NCBI GenBank assembly: GCA_964396535.1
Contig: CAYNFT010000087.1
Location: forward strand, 1 to 8,159
Origin: CAYNFT01 sp964396535
GTDB lineage: Bacteria; Chloroflexota; Dehalococcoidia; Dehalococcoidales; UBA2162
Direction of reading: 5' to 3'
DNA: 8,159 bases
Positions 1-6,600 of the stretch are shown piece by piece. Every line of letters begins with the position of its first letter. Position 1 is the first letter of the stretch. The translations under genes and the position numbers were made by a program. The notes below the pieces were generated by a model. That model did no database searches. It had not been told where the DNA came from and saw only the letters and a list, made by a program, of their open reading frames with translations.

Positions 1-380
1 GGTATTACCTCGGTATCTGTTTCAGAAACAAAATTATGCCCCTCACTGGTTAGCTGGTTTCTTAACTCCTGGAAATTACTTATTACCCCATTGTGCACTA
101 CGGCAATGTTGCCGGTACAATCAAGGTGCGGATGAGCATTAACTAAAGACGGGGCACCGTGAGTTGCCCACCTGGTATGACCGATACCTGTCGTCCCTTC
201 GAACCTTGGTGATGTTTTTCCCAACGCCTCCACCCTGACCGCATCCTTATACACCTCAACACCACCGCCAGCCACAGCTATACCGCAGGAATCGTAACCC
301 CTGTACTCCAGCTTGCCCAAACAATTAAACAGTATGGATTGAGCTTGTTTATCGCCAATATAACCTATTATGCCGCACAT
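1..380 (-). CDS. glmS: Glutamine--fructose-6-phosphate aminotransferase, N-terminal part (partial)
   Basis: Only the first 126 codons lie in the window; the gene continues past the left edge. GlmS makes glucosamine-6-phosphate from fructose-6-phosphate and glutamine, the first step to UDP-GlcNAc. The visible part is the class II glutamine amidotransferase domain. It begins MCGIIGYIG, so Cys2 would be the N-terminal nucleophile after Met removal. Then come LEYRGYDSCGIA (24-35), HTRWATHG (68-75), HNGVISNF (96-103) and SETDTEV (119-125), the set that separates GlmS from PurF and AsnB. The isomerase half is not seen. The ATG is fixed by an in-frame TAA two codons upstream, and GGGAAG lies 8 bases before it. 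It is the last visible gene of the minus-strand hexosamine operon, 81 bases after the preceding gene. No glmS ribozyme fits in that gap. Confidence 0.95.
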   Translation of the reverse strand, partial: MCGIIGYIGDKQAQSILFNCLGKLEYRGYDSCGIAVAGGGVEVYKDAVRVEALGKTSPRFEGTTGIGHTRWATHGAPSLVNAHPHLDCTGNIAVVHNGVISNFQELRNQLTSEGHNFVSETDTEVI

Positions 381-433
381 AATTTAGACTTCCCAGCAAA
401 ACTTCCCACCTATTCAGGTCACCTTTAATCTCC

Positions 434-456
434 GCTGAAAAACCCAATTTTTCAGC
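434..456 (-). repeat. 9-bp perfect hairpin in the gap before glmS
   Basis: GCTGAAAAA (434-442) and TTTTTCAGC (448-456) are perfect reverse complements around a 5-base loop. The hairpin lies just after the stop of the second nucleotidyltransferase and 53 bases upstream of the glmS ATG in transcription order. On the minus strand it is followed by GGAGATT and not by a T-run, so it is not an intrinsic terminator. It could be an mRNA processing or stability structure, a protein site, or chance in AT-rich sequence. The structure is seen; any role is inference. Confidence 0.5.
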
Positions 457-461
457 AGTCT

Positions 462-1637
462 CTATAATACAAGGCTCTTATCCGGTAGCTTGCCACTAAT
501 CAGCTTCATCGATTGGATTCGGCTATGGTTACCTATAACAACGCCAGGCTGTGCTACCACGCTACTTCCTAGATTACAACCTACACCAAGCATCGCCCCT
601 ACCTTTACTAGATGGTATTCACCATTAGCCCTGACTTCAGCTTCACCACTACAGGCAGTGAAGTGCCCTTCTATAACACAGCCATCATCAATAACCGAAT
701 CCTGCACAATAGAAGCAGATCCAATACTAACATCAGCTCCTATAACACTGTTCTTGATTTCACTGAACGGTGAAATAACCACATTGTCGCCTATACTGGT
801 AGCCGGTGAAATGTACACATTGGGGCCTATGTCGCAATTTCCCCCGATAACTACCGGGCCAACTATATAGGAATTCGAGCGTATCACCGTGTCCTCCCCT
901 ATTGATACCAGTCCTTTTACTGAAGCGCCCGCCTCAATAGTACCCCCCAGGTGAGCCGGGATTCGGCGAAGAATAGCATCGTTAAGGCTTAAAATATCCC
1001 ACGGATAGACAACATCAAGCCAGGTACCATCTGTTTCCTGAGCACTAATAGCATAGCCCTCAGCCAGCATGCTATTTAAGACATCAGGAATACCCAGCCC
1101 AGCATCAGCAAAATTAAAAATCTCTCTGGTAAAGGCATAAATGCCGGTATTAACTATATTACTCTCAGCTTCATCAGGCTTTTCTACTATATTTCGCACT
1201 GCATCTCCTTCAGTGGCCACCACCCCATATCTAGTCGTGTTATCTACCTTCTTCACCAGTATAGCATTTGGTTTTACAGTAACAAACTGAGCAATAGTAT
1301 CAGCTTCAATCAGGTTATCCCCAGGTAGAACCAGAAATTCATTCTCGACTGCATCTTTAGCTTGTATCAAAGCATGAGCTGTCCCCAATTGTCTTTCTTG
1401 TGTTATGTAAACTATTTTAACACCAAACTGTTCTCCGTCACCCATATAATCAAATATCTGCTCCCGCCTATAGCCAACCACAACAATAATATTGCGGATG
1501 CCATTCTGAGCTAGTGACTCAATCACATACTGCAATATTGGTTTACCGGCTATAGAAAGCATTGTCTTTGGCTTGGTAACGGTAAATGGTCTGAGCCTCT
1601 GTCCTTCACCGGCAGCCAGAATAACAGCCTGTTTCAT
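462..1637 (-). CDS. GlmU-like sugar-1-phosphate nucleotidylyltransferase with degenerate acetyltransferase domain
   Basis: This 391-residue protein has two parts. The Rossmann-like nucleotidyltransferase domain (about 1-228) shows LAAGEGQRLRP (7-17), the KP pair at 32-33, GTAHAL (85-90), PGDN (105-108) for the metal and sugar, VEKP (151-154) and NTGIYAF (163-169). A left-handed beta-helix of hexapeptide repeats follows (about 230-391). It should join an NTP to a hexose- or hexosamine-1-phosphate; the sugar cannot be read from sequence. Unlike the paralogue at 2978-4180, the helix lacks the HxxYVGD segment and the later GAGT...N segment that carry the acetyltransferase catalytic residues in archaeal GlmU-like enzymes such as Sulfolobus ST0452. 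It is therefore probably a nucleotidyltransferase only, or a regulatory partner. A G-rich AGGTGGGG ends 8 bases before the ATG. It lies in the glmM-to-glmS operon, 85 bases after the radical SAM gene. Confidence 0.88.
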   Translation of the reverse strand: MKQAVILAAGEGQRLRPFTVTKPKTMLSIAGKPILQYVIESLAQNGIRNIIVVVGYRREQIFDYMGDGEQFGVKIVYITQERQLGTAHALIQAKDAVENEFLVLPGDNLIEADTIAQFVTVKPNAILVKKVDNTTRYGVVATEGDAVRNIVEKPDEAESNIVNTGIYAFTREIFNFADAGLGIPDVLNSMLAEGYAISAQETDGTWLDVVYPWDILSLNDAILRRIPAHLGGTIEAGASVKGLVSIGEDTVIRSNSYIVGPVVIGGNCDIGPNVYISPATSIGDNVVISPFSEIKNSVIGADVSIGSASIVQDSVIDDGCVIEGHFTACSGEAEVRANGEYHLVKVGAMLGVGCNLGSSVVAQPGVVIGNHSRIQSMKLISGKLPDKSLVL

Positions 1638-1722
1638 CGCTTAACCCCACCTTGAATAAAAATACTCGGCTCTTTTACAGCTATTTCGTAATCCTGTCTG
1701 ACAACGCATGAGCTTGGTATAC

Positions 1723-2976
1723 TTAAGGAATTCCTTTTGATTTAATGGCAAATATTGCCTCCTCCGTCCTTAATTCGGCATCTGTAGACCCTTCTTCAAG
1801 GCTTAATTCTGCTTTTTCAACCAGTTCACGCAATTGAGAATCAAATTTCCCCCATACCTTTACAAAATCAAGATAGCCACCATATAAGTATCTATCCAAT
1901 CTGAACCTCAGCTTTTCCAGATGAGGCATCGTTTTATAAGAAGCAATTTGGGCCAGCATTTTAGGCTTTTCTACTGATAACCTTCCCCTGATATTAAATA
2001 AAACATTAGTCATCTGTAATGTTTCAAAAATACAATCGAAAGTTAAATTCTCAATAATCATTCTTATTTCATCAATCATCTGGTCTTCTGCTGGAGCTTC
2101 AAATTCTCCTGATTGCCATCGCTGATAAAGCGGCGCTTCCTCAAGGACGGTTAAACTTCTCACTCTAACTTCGGTTGGCTTTATTTCATTCAAAACTCTA
2201 ATCGTTTCTGCAACATGTTTTTCTGCTAGACCCCCATCTTTACCGGCTAAGCCGGGCATTATAAAGGCGGCCAAGTTTATTCCAGCTTTCATTACTTTTT
2301 GGCCACCCTCAATGTGTTCTGTAGCGGTTACGCCCTTTTGCATAAATTCAAGTACTTCGTCGCATCCTGATTCTATGCCAACAAAAAGCCAGGAAAGACC
2401 AGCTTCTTTCAGTTCTTCCAGCTCTTCGAGGGATCTTTGAGCACAGGTTTTTGACCTAGCGTACGAAGTGATTATCTCAATTGTTGGAAAAGTTTCTTTT
2501 AAGTATCCCATTATTTCAATTAACTCCCGCGGTCTCAGAATCAAAGAGTTAGCATCCTGCAAAAACACCCTTCTCTTGCCACGAACGAGCCAATTAACCA
2601 CATTGCTGAGGCTTAGTCTAGCATTATAATTCTCAGTAGTTAGACCATAATCCTCTTTTCCATAAATTTCTGGATAGCTCGAGATAACCAGCGTGTATAT
2701 TACGTCTGGCCTCATAATCCTGGGCCAGCCAGCTTCCTCGCATGTTATTCCTATTAACTTTTCGATTCGTTTTACGGTATCAATATCCCCTTTGATTTCA
2801 GGAACATTTCGGTAGCCAAATTTCTTGTTTTTGTAAGTCCGACAAAACAAACATCTGTTCCAAGGACAGTTCCGGGTTCCTCTCAATATCAGTGCTTCTC
2901 CCTCGCCTATTGGTCCCATTGGTCCTATGTCAATGGTATAATCTTCAGCTCTTTTTGTCTCTGTAGTACTTCTCAT
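1723..2976 (-). CDS. Radical SAM protein of unknown substrate with CX4CX2C cluster motif
   Basis: The 417-residue protein has a conserved entry strand (ALILRGTRNCPWNRCLFC, residues 28-45), with Cys37, Cys42 and Cys45 expected to hold the [4Fe-4S] cluster that cleaves S-adenosylmethionine. The spacing is C-X4-C-X2-C, one residue longer than the classic CX3CX2C; I checked this against the nucleotides. Further radical SAM core features are LQDANSL (139-145), IITSYARSK (168-176), WLFVGIESGCDEVL (196-209, the GIESG strand) and FIMPGLAGKD (238-247). The last about 120 residues are charged and probably helical, without a B12 or TRAM domain that I recognise. The start ATG lies one base after the upstream stop (TGA-A-ATG), with no Shine-Dalgarno, so translation is probably coupled to glmU. 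Placement inside a UDP-GlcNAc operon suggests a sugar or glycoconjugate link, but that is inference and the substrate is unknown. Confidence 0.85.
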   Translation of the reverse strand: MRSTTETKRAEDYTIDIGPMGPIGEGEALILRGTRNCPWNRCLFCRTYKNKKFGYRNVPEIKGDIDTVKRIEKLIGITCEEAGWPRIMRPDVIYTLVISSYPEIYGKEDYGLTTENYNARLSLSNVVNWLVRGKRRVFLQDANSLILRPRELIEIMGYLKETFPTIEIITSYARSKTCAQRSLEELEELKEAGLSWLFVGIESGCDEVLEFMQKGVTATEHIEGGQKVMKAGINLAAFIMPGLAGKDGGLAEKHVAETIRVLNEIKPTEVRVRSLTVLEEAPLYQRWQSGEFEAPAEDQMIDEIRMIIENLTFDCIFETLQMTNVLFNIRGRLSVEKPKMLAQIASYKTMPHLEKLRFRLDRYLYGGYLDFVKVWGKFDSQLRELVEKAELSLEEGSTDAELRTEEAIFAIKSKGIP

Positions 2977-2977
2977 T

Positions 2978-4180
2978 TCAAAATATCTTGGAACCCGGTG
3001 AAATAATCCCGTGGGCTATAGCTCCTGGCCCAATTTTAGCATCATTGCCAATCATGCAACCTACGTTAATACAGGCATTAATCCCTGTTTTAACATTGTC
3101 TCCCATTATGACTCCCAGTTTGCGTCTACTGGTGTTCCTACCAGCTACCGTTATATCCTGCTCATCAAGCCTGAGATTGGCAATCTTGGTACCGGCACCT
3201 AAATTGCACCCTTCGCCGATAATACTGTCTCCCACATAGTTATGGTGGGGGGCATCGCTGTTGTTCATAATTATAGAGTTCTTGACCTCAACAGCCGCAC
3301 CTATATGGCAACCATCACCGATAGAGGTATGAGGGCGAATATAGCAGTTGGGACCAATAGCACAATCCTGCCCAATCACCACCGGGCCAACTATATAGGA
3401 GCCTGACCTCACAACGGTACCCTTCCCGATACAAACTGCGCCCTTGATTACCGCATTCTCTTCCACCTCACCCAGGCTCTGTGATTCAATCCTTGCCAAT
3501 AAGGATTCATTAGCTAATAGCAGGTCCCAAGGATAGCTAGTATCAAGCCAGTAGTCAATCTTCTGATATGAAACATGGTTTCCCTGGTCAATCATCAATT
3601 GCAGGGAATCAGTTATCTCATACTCCCCCCTGGGTGATGTTGGAGTCTGAGATATGGCAGCAAATATATCCGGGGTGAACAGATAGACACCAGCGTTAGC
3701 CAGATTGGAGGGGGGCTTCCCCACCTTCTCATAAATGCGAACTACCTTGTCTTTACTTATTTCAACGAGGCCTAAATCCTCTGTATCCTCAACCTCAAAT
3801 AAACTCATGGTACTATTCTTCCCACTCGTTAAGTTTCTAATATCCTTTTGGTTAACAATAATATCCCCGTTCATCATCAAGAAGCTTCCATCTACTAAGT
3901 CTTCAACCATCCTGAGCGCATCAGCCGTACCCAATTGCTTACGCTGGGTACAATAGTTTACGCTTACTCCCCACTTGTCACCATTGCCAAAATAATTGCG
4001 TATCTGCTCATCGTGATAGCCAACAATGAAGATAAATTCTCTAATACCAGCCTTCTCAGCCTCAATAAGCAAATGCTCCAGAATAGGCTTATTGGCAATC
4101 GGTAGCATCACCTTAGGCCTGGTATAGGTAAGAGGACGCATTCGGTTCCCTTCACCGGCGGCTAAAATAACTGCCTTCAT
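2978..4180 (-). CDS. glmU: Bifunctional GlmU-like enzyme: UDP-GlcNAc pyrophosphorylase / glucosamine-1-P acetyltransferase
   Basis: This 400-residue protein has the archaeal-type two-domain layout. The nucleotidyltransferase half (about 1-235) shows LAAGEGNRMRPLT (6-18), RPKVMLP (21-27), GTADALR (84-90), NGDI (104-107), YEKVGKP (150-156) and NAGVYLF (162-168). The hexapeptide beta-helix half (about 240-400) carries PHHNYVGDSIIG (311-322), GCNLGAGT (324-331) and ANLRLDE (334-340), then RRKLGVIMGD (352-361) and KTGINACI (364-371). By alignment from memory with Sulfolobus ST0452, His312, Tyr315 and Asn335 match its catalytic His308, Tyr311 and Asn331, so acetyltransferase activity is likely; two downstream lysines of that enzyme appear as Gln341 and Thr344 here. 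It would acetylate and uridylylate glucosamine-1-P from GlmM. The ATG follows the glmM stop by one base, with a weak GAGGG before it. Confidence 0.9.
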   Translation of the reverse strand: MKAVILAAGEGNRMRPLTYTRPKVMLPIANKPILEHLLIEAEKAGIREFIFIVGYHDEQIRNYFGNGDKWGVSVNYCTQRKQLGTADALRMVEDLVDGSFLMMNGDIIVNQKDIRNLTSGKNSTMSLFEVEDTEDLGLVEISKDKVVRIYEKVGKPPSNLANAGVYLFTPDIFAAISQTPTSPRGEYEITDSLQLMIDQGNHVSYQKIDYWLDTSYPWDLLLANESLLARIESQSLGEVEENAVIKGAVCIGKGTVVRSGSYIVGPVVIGQDCAIGPNCYIRPHTSIGDGCHIGAAVEVKNSIIMNNSDAPHHNYVGDSIIGEGCNLGAGTKIANLRLDEQDITVAGRNTSRRKLGVIMGDNVKTGINACINVGCMIGNDAKIGPGAIAHGIISPGSKIF

Positions 4181-4181
4181 C

Positions 4182-5480
4182 TTATCCCTCTTTGCCTCCC
4201 TTCATGCAATCCTCGATTGCTTTAACACCGCTATCATATAGACGCTGTAACTGCACATCGTTCTTTGCCTCAGCCGTTACCCTAATCTTGGGCTCAGTAC
4301 CCGAGGCTCTAATCAGCAGCCAGCCATCTTCAAAGTTCAGTTTAATACCATCTACAGTATTTACCGATAATGGCTTCATGGCCAGGAGCCGCTTTTCCAA
4401 ATCGGGCATCTCTACCCCCTCACTACCGACATTACCTCGGAGAAGGGGGTACTGGGGTATGCTGTCAACTAATTGGGATAACTTTTGCTCACTGGCTATA
4501 GCTACCAGCCGGGCGGCGGCATAAATGCCATCGGGACACAAGGAGTTATTCGGGAAGACCCAGCATCCTGACGGTTCACCACCAAAATCGCCGCCTTTTT
4601 TCAGTTCCTCAGAAACATAGGTATCGCCAACCGGGGTTCGGGTAACAGCGAAAGCCATTTCATCGATCACCATAGAAGCGTCGATAGTGGTAACGACTTC
4701 TTTTGCCCCCGCCTGCTGAGCGAAAAGCACCAGAAGCTTATCTCCGGGTATGAACCTGCCCCTATCATCCACTGCCATCATCCGGTCAGCATCCCCATCA
4801 TGGGCAATGCCTAAATCAGCACCAAACTCCCTTGTTGCCCGTATCAGGTCCCCAAGATTGGCCTCTGTTGGCTCAACAGCACGGGGAAAGAAACCGGTGG
4901 GGAAACAATTCAGAGCTACAACTTCACAGCCCAGCCTTTTTAATAAATCGGGAGTAATCACGGAAGCAGCACCACAACCACAGTCCAACACCACCTTGAG
5001 TTCTGATGCACTGGGAAAATCCTTCAGTATATGCTCGATATGTGTCTCGACAGCTCCATAAAGAATGCTGCTGTGCTTAATCTCACTCCACCGGGTAGCA
5101 GAAAGGGAGTCATTCAAAATCATGTCTTCTATCTGCTCCTGCTGGTTAGCATCGAAAGCTGAGCCGTCCGGGTTCAAAAGCTTGATACCGTTATATTCAG
5201 GAGGGTTATGCGAGGCGGTAATCATTGCCCCAGCCTGAAATTCTCTACCAGCTAAAGCAAGCGTTGGCGTAGGAAGTACTCCAACATCACAACACCTGGC
5301 ACCAGCGGCCAGTACTCCTGAAATAAAGGCATGTTTCACGGTATCGTTGGAAGTCCGGGTGTCACAGCCTACCACCACGCTGTCATAAACCTCCCCCACC
5401 GCCATTCCAACCTTCAAGGCCAACTCAACCAGGTTCCTGTCAGCAACCCTTCGTATTCCAGATGTGCCAAATAACTTCAT
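4182..5480 (-). CDS. glmM: Phosphoglucosamine mutase (alpha-D-phosphohexomutase family)
   Basis: This 432-residue enzyme should interconvert glucosamine-6-P and glucosamine-1-P, linking GlmS to GlmU. All four phosphohexomutase signatures are present. They are TASHNPPEYNG (88-98) with the phosphorylated Ser90, HDGDADR (227-233) for Mg2+, GGEPSG (300-305) for sugar specificity, and RASGTEPKIR (391-400) for phosphate binding. The N-terminus MKLFGTSGIRR is what the family expects, so the ATG is secure, although no Shine-Dalgarno precedes it. Length is near that of archaeal and compact bacterial GlmM. Sequence alone cannot exclude phosphomannomutase or phosphoglucomutase activity, but the glmS and glmU neighbours favour GlmM. 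It is the first gene of the operon, and a near-consensus promoter ends nine bases before its start codon. Confidence 0.92.
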   Translation of the reverse strand: MKLFGTSGIRRVADRNLVELALKVGMAVGEVYDSVVVGCDTRTSNDTVKHAFISGVLAAGARCCDVGVLPTPTLALAGREFQAGAMITASHNPPEYNGIKLLNPDGSAFDANQQEQIEDMILNDSLSATRWSEIKHSSILYGAVETHIEHILKDFPSASELKVVLDCGCGAASVITPDLLKRLGCEVVALNCFPTGFFPRAVEPTEANLGDLIRATREFGADLGIAHDGDADRMMAVDDRGRFIPGDKLLVLFAQQAGAKEVVTTIDASMVIDEMAFAVTRTPVGDTYVSEELKKGGDFGGEPSGCWVFPNNSLCPDGIYAAARLVAIASEQKLSQLVDSIPQYPLLRGNVGSEGVEMPDLEKRLLAMKPLSVNTVDGIKLNFEDGWLLIRASGTEPKIRVTAEAKNDVQLQRLYDSGVKAIEDCMKGGKEG

Positions 5481-5489
5481 CTTGCGCTG

Positions 5490-5518
5490 ATTGTAACCCT
5501 CGCCGATTTAGATGTCAA
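5490..5518 (-). promoter_or_regulatory. Near-consensus sigma-70 promoter of the glmM operon (proximal)
   Basis: On the minus strand TTGACA (5518-5513) and TACAAT (5495-5490) are separated by exactly 17 bases, one mismatch from the full consensus. Only nine bases (CAGCGCAAG) lie between the -10 box and the glmM ATG. A start seven or so bases after the -10 would give a 5' leader of roughly two or three bases, which agrees with the missing Shine-Dalgarno. The boxes are seen; the leaderless reading is inference. Confidence 0.75.
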
Positions 5519-5532
5519 TTTGCCAACAAACA

Positions 5533-5561
5533 AAAATATAAATAACAGCTTAAATTGTCAA
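5533..5561 (-). promoter_or_regulatory. Candidate distal promoter of the glmM operon
   Basis: A second perfect TTGACA (5561-5556, minus strand) lies 43 bases upstream of the proximal one. At 17 bases' spacing it is followed by TATTTT (5538-5533, four of six), or at a short 15-base spacing by TATATT (5540-5535, five of six). It would give a leader of about 45 bases, still without a ribosome binding site. Weaker than the proximal promoter. Confidence 0.4.
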
Positions 5562-5639
5562 CTTCACTGAATATCCACCCAAAGGGGAAAATTCCAGTAA
5601 GCCCTCCTGTTTCTCCCCATATAAATAACAATTCCACCT

Positions 5640-5670
5640 TTGTCGGTGGTATTCAAGTTTTAAGTATAAT
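5640..5670 (+). promoter_or_regulatory. Possible weak plus-strand promoter before an orphan terminator
   Basis: A perfect TATAAT (5665-5670) occurs on the plus strand, with TTGTCG (5640-5645) at a long 19-base spacing. If used it would start near 5677 and end at the terminator at 5710-5731, giving an RNA of about 55 bases. An isolated TATAAT is common in AT-rich sequence, so this is weak. Confidence 0.22.
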
Positions 5671-5709
5671 CCAACCCATCGATAAAGACAACAATTGCGA
5701 ATGTTTAGT

Positions 5710-5731
5710 AACCTCACAATTGAGGTTTTTT
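5710..5731 (+). terminator. Rho-independent terminator with no upstream gene
   Basis: AACCTCA (5710-5716) pairs perfectly with TGAGGTT (5721-5727) around the loop CAAT, and the 3' arm runs into six consecutive T (5726-5731). On the minus strand no T-run follows, so it acts on plus-strand transcripts. No plus-strand gene precedes it. It ends four bases before the yebC -35 box, so it could insulate yebC from read-through or end a short leader or small RNA. Confidence 0.6.
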
Positions 5732-5734
5732 CCT

Positions 5735-5763
5735 TTGACCGCAAGGTGGTTTGATGATAGAAT
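5735..5763 (+). promoter_or_regulatory. Sigma-70 promoter of the yebC-ruvC-ruvA operon
   Basis: TTGACC (5735-5740) and TAGAAT (5758-5763) are spaced by exactly 17 bases, each one mismatch from consensus. A start near 5770 gives a leader of about 33 bases that contains AAGGAG (5789-5794), eight bases before the yebC ATG. The boxes are seen; use is inferred. Confidence 0.65.
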
Positions 5764-5802
5764 TAATCAAAGAGCTTGCTGATTAGCTAAGGAGAATTAT
5801 CA

Positions 5803-6558
5803 ATGTCAGGACATTCCAAGTGGGCTTCAATCAAGCATCAAAAGGGAGTGGCTGACGCCAGGCGGGGGCAGCTTTTTACCAAGCTCACCCGAGAAATTAT
5901 TGTAGCGGTGCGCCAGGGGGGGAGTAATCCCGACACCAATTTTCAGCTGCGACTAGCTATACAGAAAGCCCGCGACAACAATATGCCGCTGGATAATATA
6001 GAAAGAGCAATCAAGCGGGGCAGCGGCGAGATAGAGGGAGCCGCCCTGGCTGAGATGGTTCTTGAAGGTTATGGTCCCAGTGGAGCGGCTATTCTGGTTC
6101 AAGCTCTTAGTGATAACCGCAATCGAACCTTGCAGGACATTCGTAACATACTCTCACGTCACGGTGGTAACCTGGGGGAGAGTGGCTGTGTAGCCTGGCT
6201 TTTCGACTCAAAAGGATTGATTATGATAGATACCAATAATCTGGATACTGAAGAACTGGCTTTACAGGCTATAGACGCCGGTGCTGAGGATGTTAAAGTA
6301 GAAGCTGACCATATAGAGATTTACACCACGCCTGAGGAGTTTGAGACCGTCAGAGGAGCGTTGGAGCAGGTGGATATACCCATAGCTTCGGCTGAGGTGT
6401 CCATGCTACCCAAGAGCACTCTCGAGCTTGAGGAAAAGCAGGCCCTGCAAACGCTGAAGCTATTACATAAGCTGGAGGAACTGGATGAAGTCCAGCTTGT
6501 ATCCAGTAATGTCAACTTCCCCGATTCTATTCTGGAAAAGTACGAAGAGCAAGATTAA
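5803..6558 (+). CDS. yebC: YebC/PmpR/TACO1-family protein
   Basis: The 251-residue protein has the usual family length and begins MSGHSKWASIKHQKG, with the HSKW signature at 4-7 and RGQLFTKLTREI at 21-32. Other family blocks are MPLDNIERAIKRG (61-73), LEGYGPSGAA (87-96), SDNRNRTLQDIR (103-114) and SGCVAWLF (127-134). Members have been described as DNA-binding regulators (including control of ruvABC in some bacteria) and more recently as factors that help ribosomes through proline-rich or difficult stretches. Which role applies cannot be read here. It lies first in an operon with ruvC and ruvA, a frequent arrangement. AAGGAG precedes the ATG at eight bases. It ends in TAA followed by eight T with no GC-rich stem in front, so read-through to ruvC is expected. 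Confidence 0.95.
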   Translation: MSGHSKWASIKHQKGVADARRGQLFTKLTREIIVAVRQGGSNPDTNFQLRLAIQKARDNNMPLDNIERAIKRGSGEIEGAALAEMVLEGYGPSGAAILVQALSDNRNRTLQDIRNILSRHGGNLGESGCVAWLFDSKGLIMIDTNNLDTEELALQAIDAGAEDVKVEADHIEIYTTPEEFETVRGALEQVDIPIASAEVSMLPKSTLELEEKQALQTLKLLHKLEELDEVQLVSSNVNFPDSILEKYEEQD

Positions 6559-6600
6559 TTTTTTTTAGCTCTCTCTTTGCACAGTGATTTGAGCTTAGTA

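Larger units (their letters stand above)
5481..5802. other. Divergent intergenic region between glmM and yebC
   Basis: These 322 bases separate the leftward hexosamine operon from the rightward yebC-ruvCA operon. They hold the promoters and the terminator listed separately. The part from about 5562 to 5664 is AT-rich and shows only an imperfect hairpin (GGGGA at 5584-5588 against TCCCC at 5614-5618). The short open frames here (64 and 75 codons on opposite strands) start without a ribosome binding site and have unnatural composition, so I do not call them. No tRNA, riboswitch or other known RNA is recognised. Confidence 0.7.

Noticed and set aside
381..461. glmS ribozyme or other riboswitch upstream of glmS
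   Set aside because: The gap is only 81 bases, much shorter than the glmS ribozyme, and none of its conserved core is seen.
1638..1722. 23-codon open frame (ATG at 1709, minus strand) ending just before the nucleotidyltransferase start
   Set aside because: No Shine-Dalgarno and no recognisable sequence; a short frame of this size is expected by chance.
5550..5782. Small overlapping open frames on both strands of the glmM-yebC gap
   Set aside because: They lack ribosome binding sites, overlap the promoters and terminator, and do not look like proteins.
6559..6600. Terminator after yebC, from the run of eight T
   Set aside because: There is no GC-rich stem before the T-run; the only pairing (AGCTC with GAGCT) is five bases and lies after it. 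ruvC needs the read-through.
6577..6600. TTG start for ruvC at 6577
   Set aside because: The extra MHSDLSLV does not match the family N-terminus, and no ribosome binding site precedes it; the ATG at 6601 gives the normal MRILGIDPG start.
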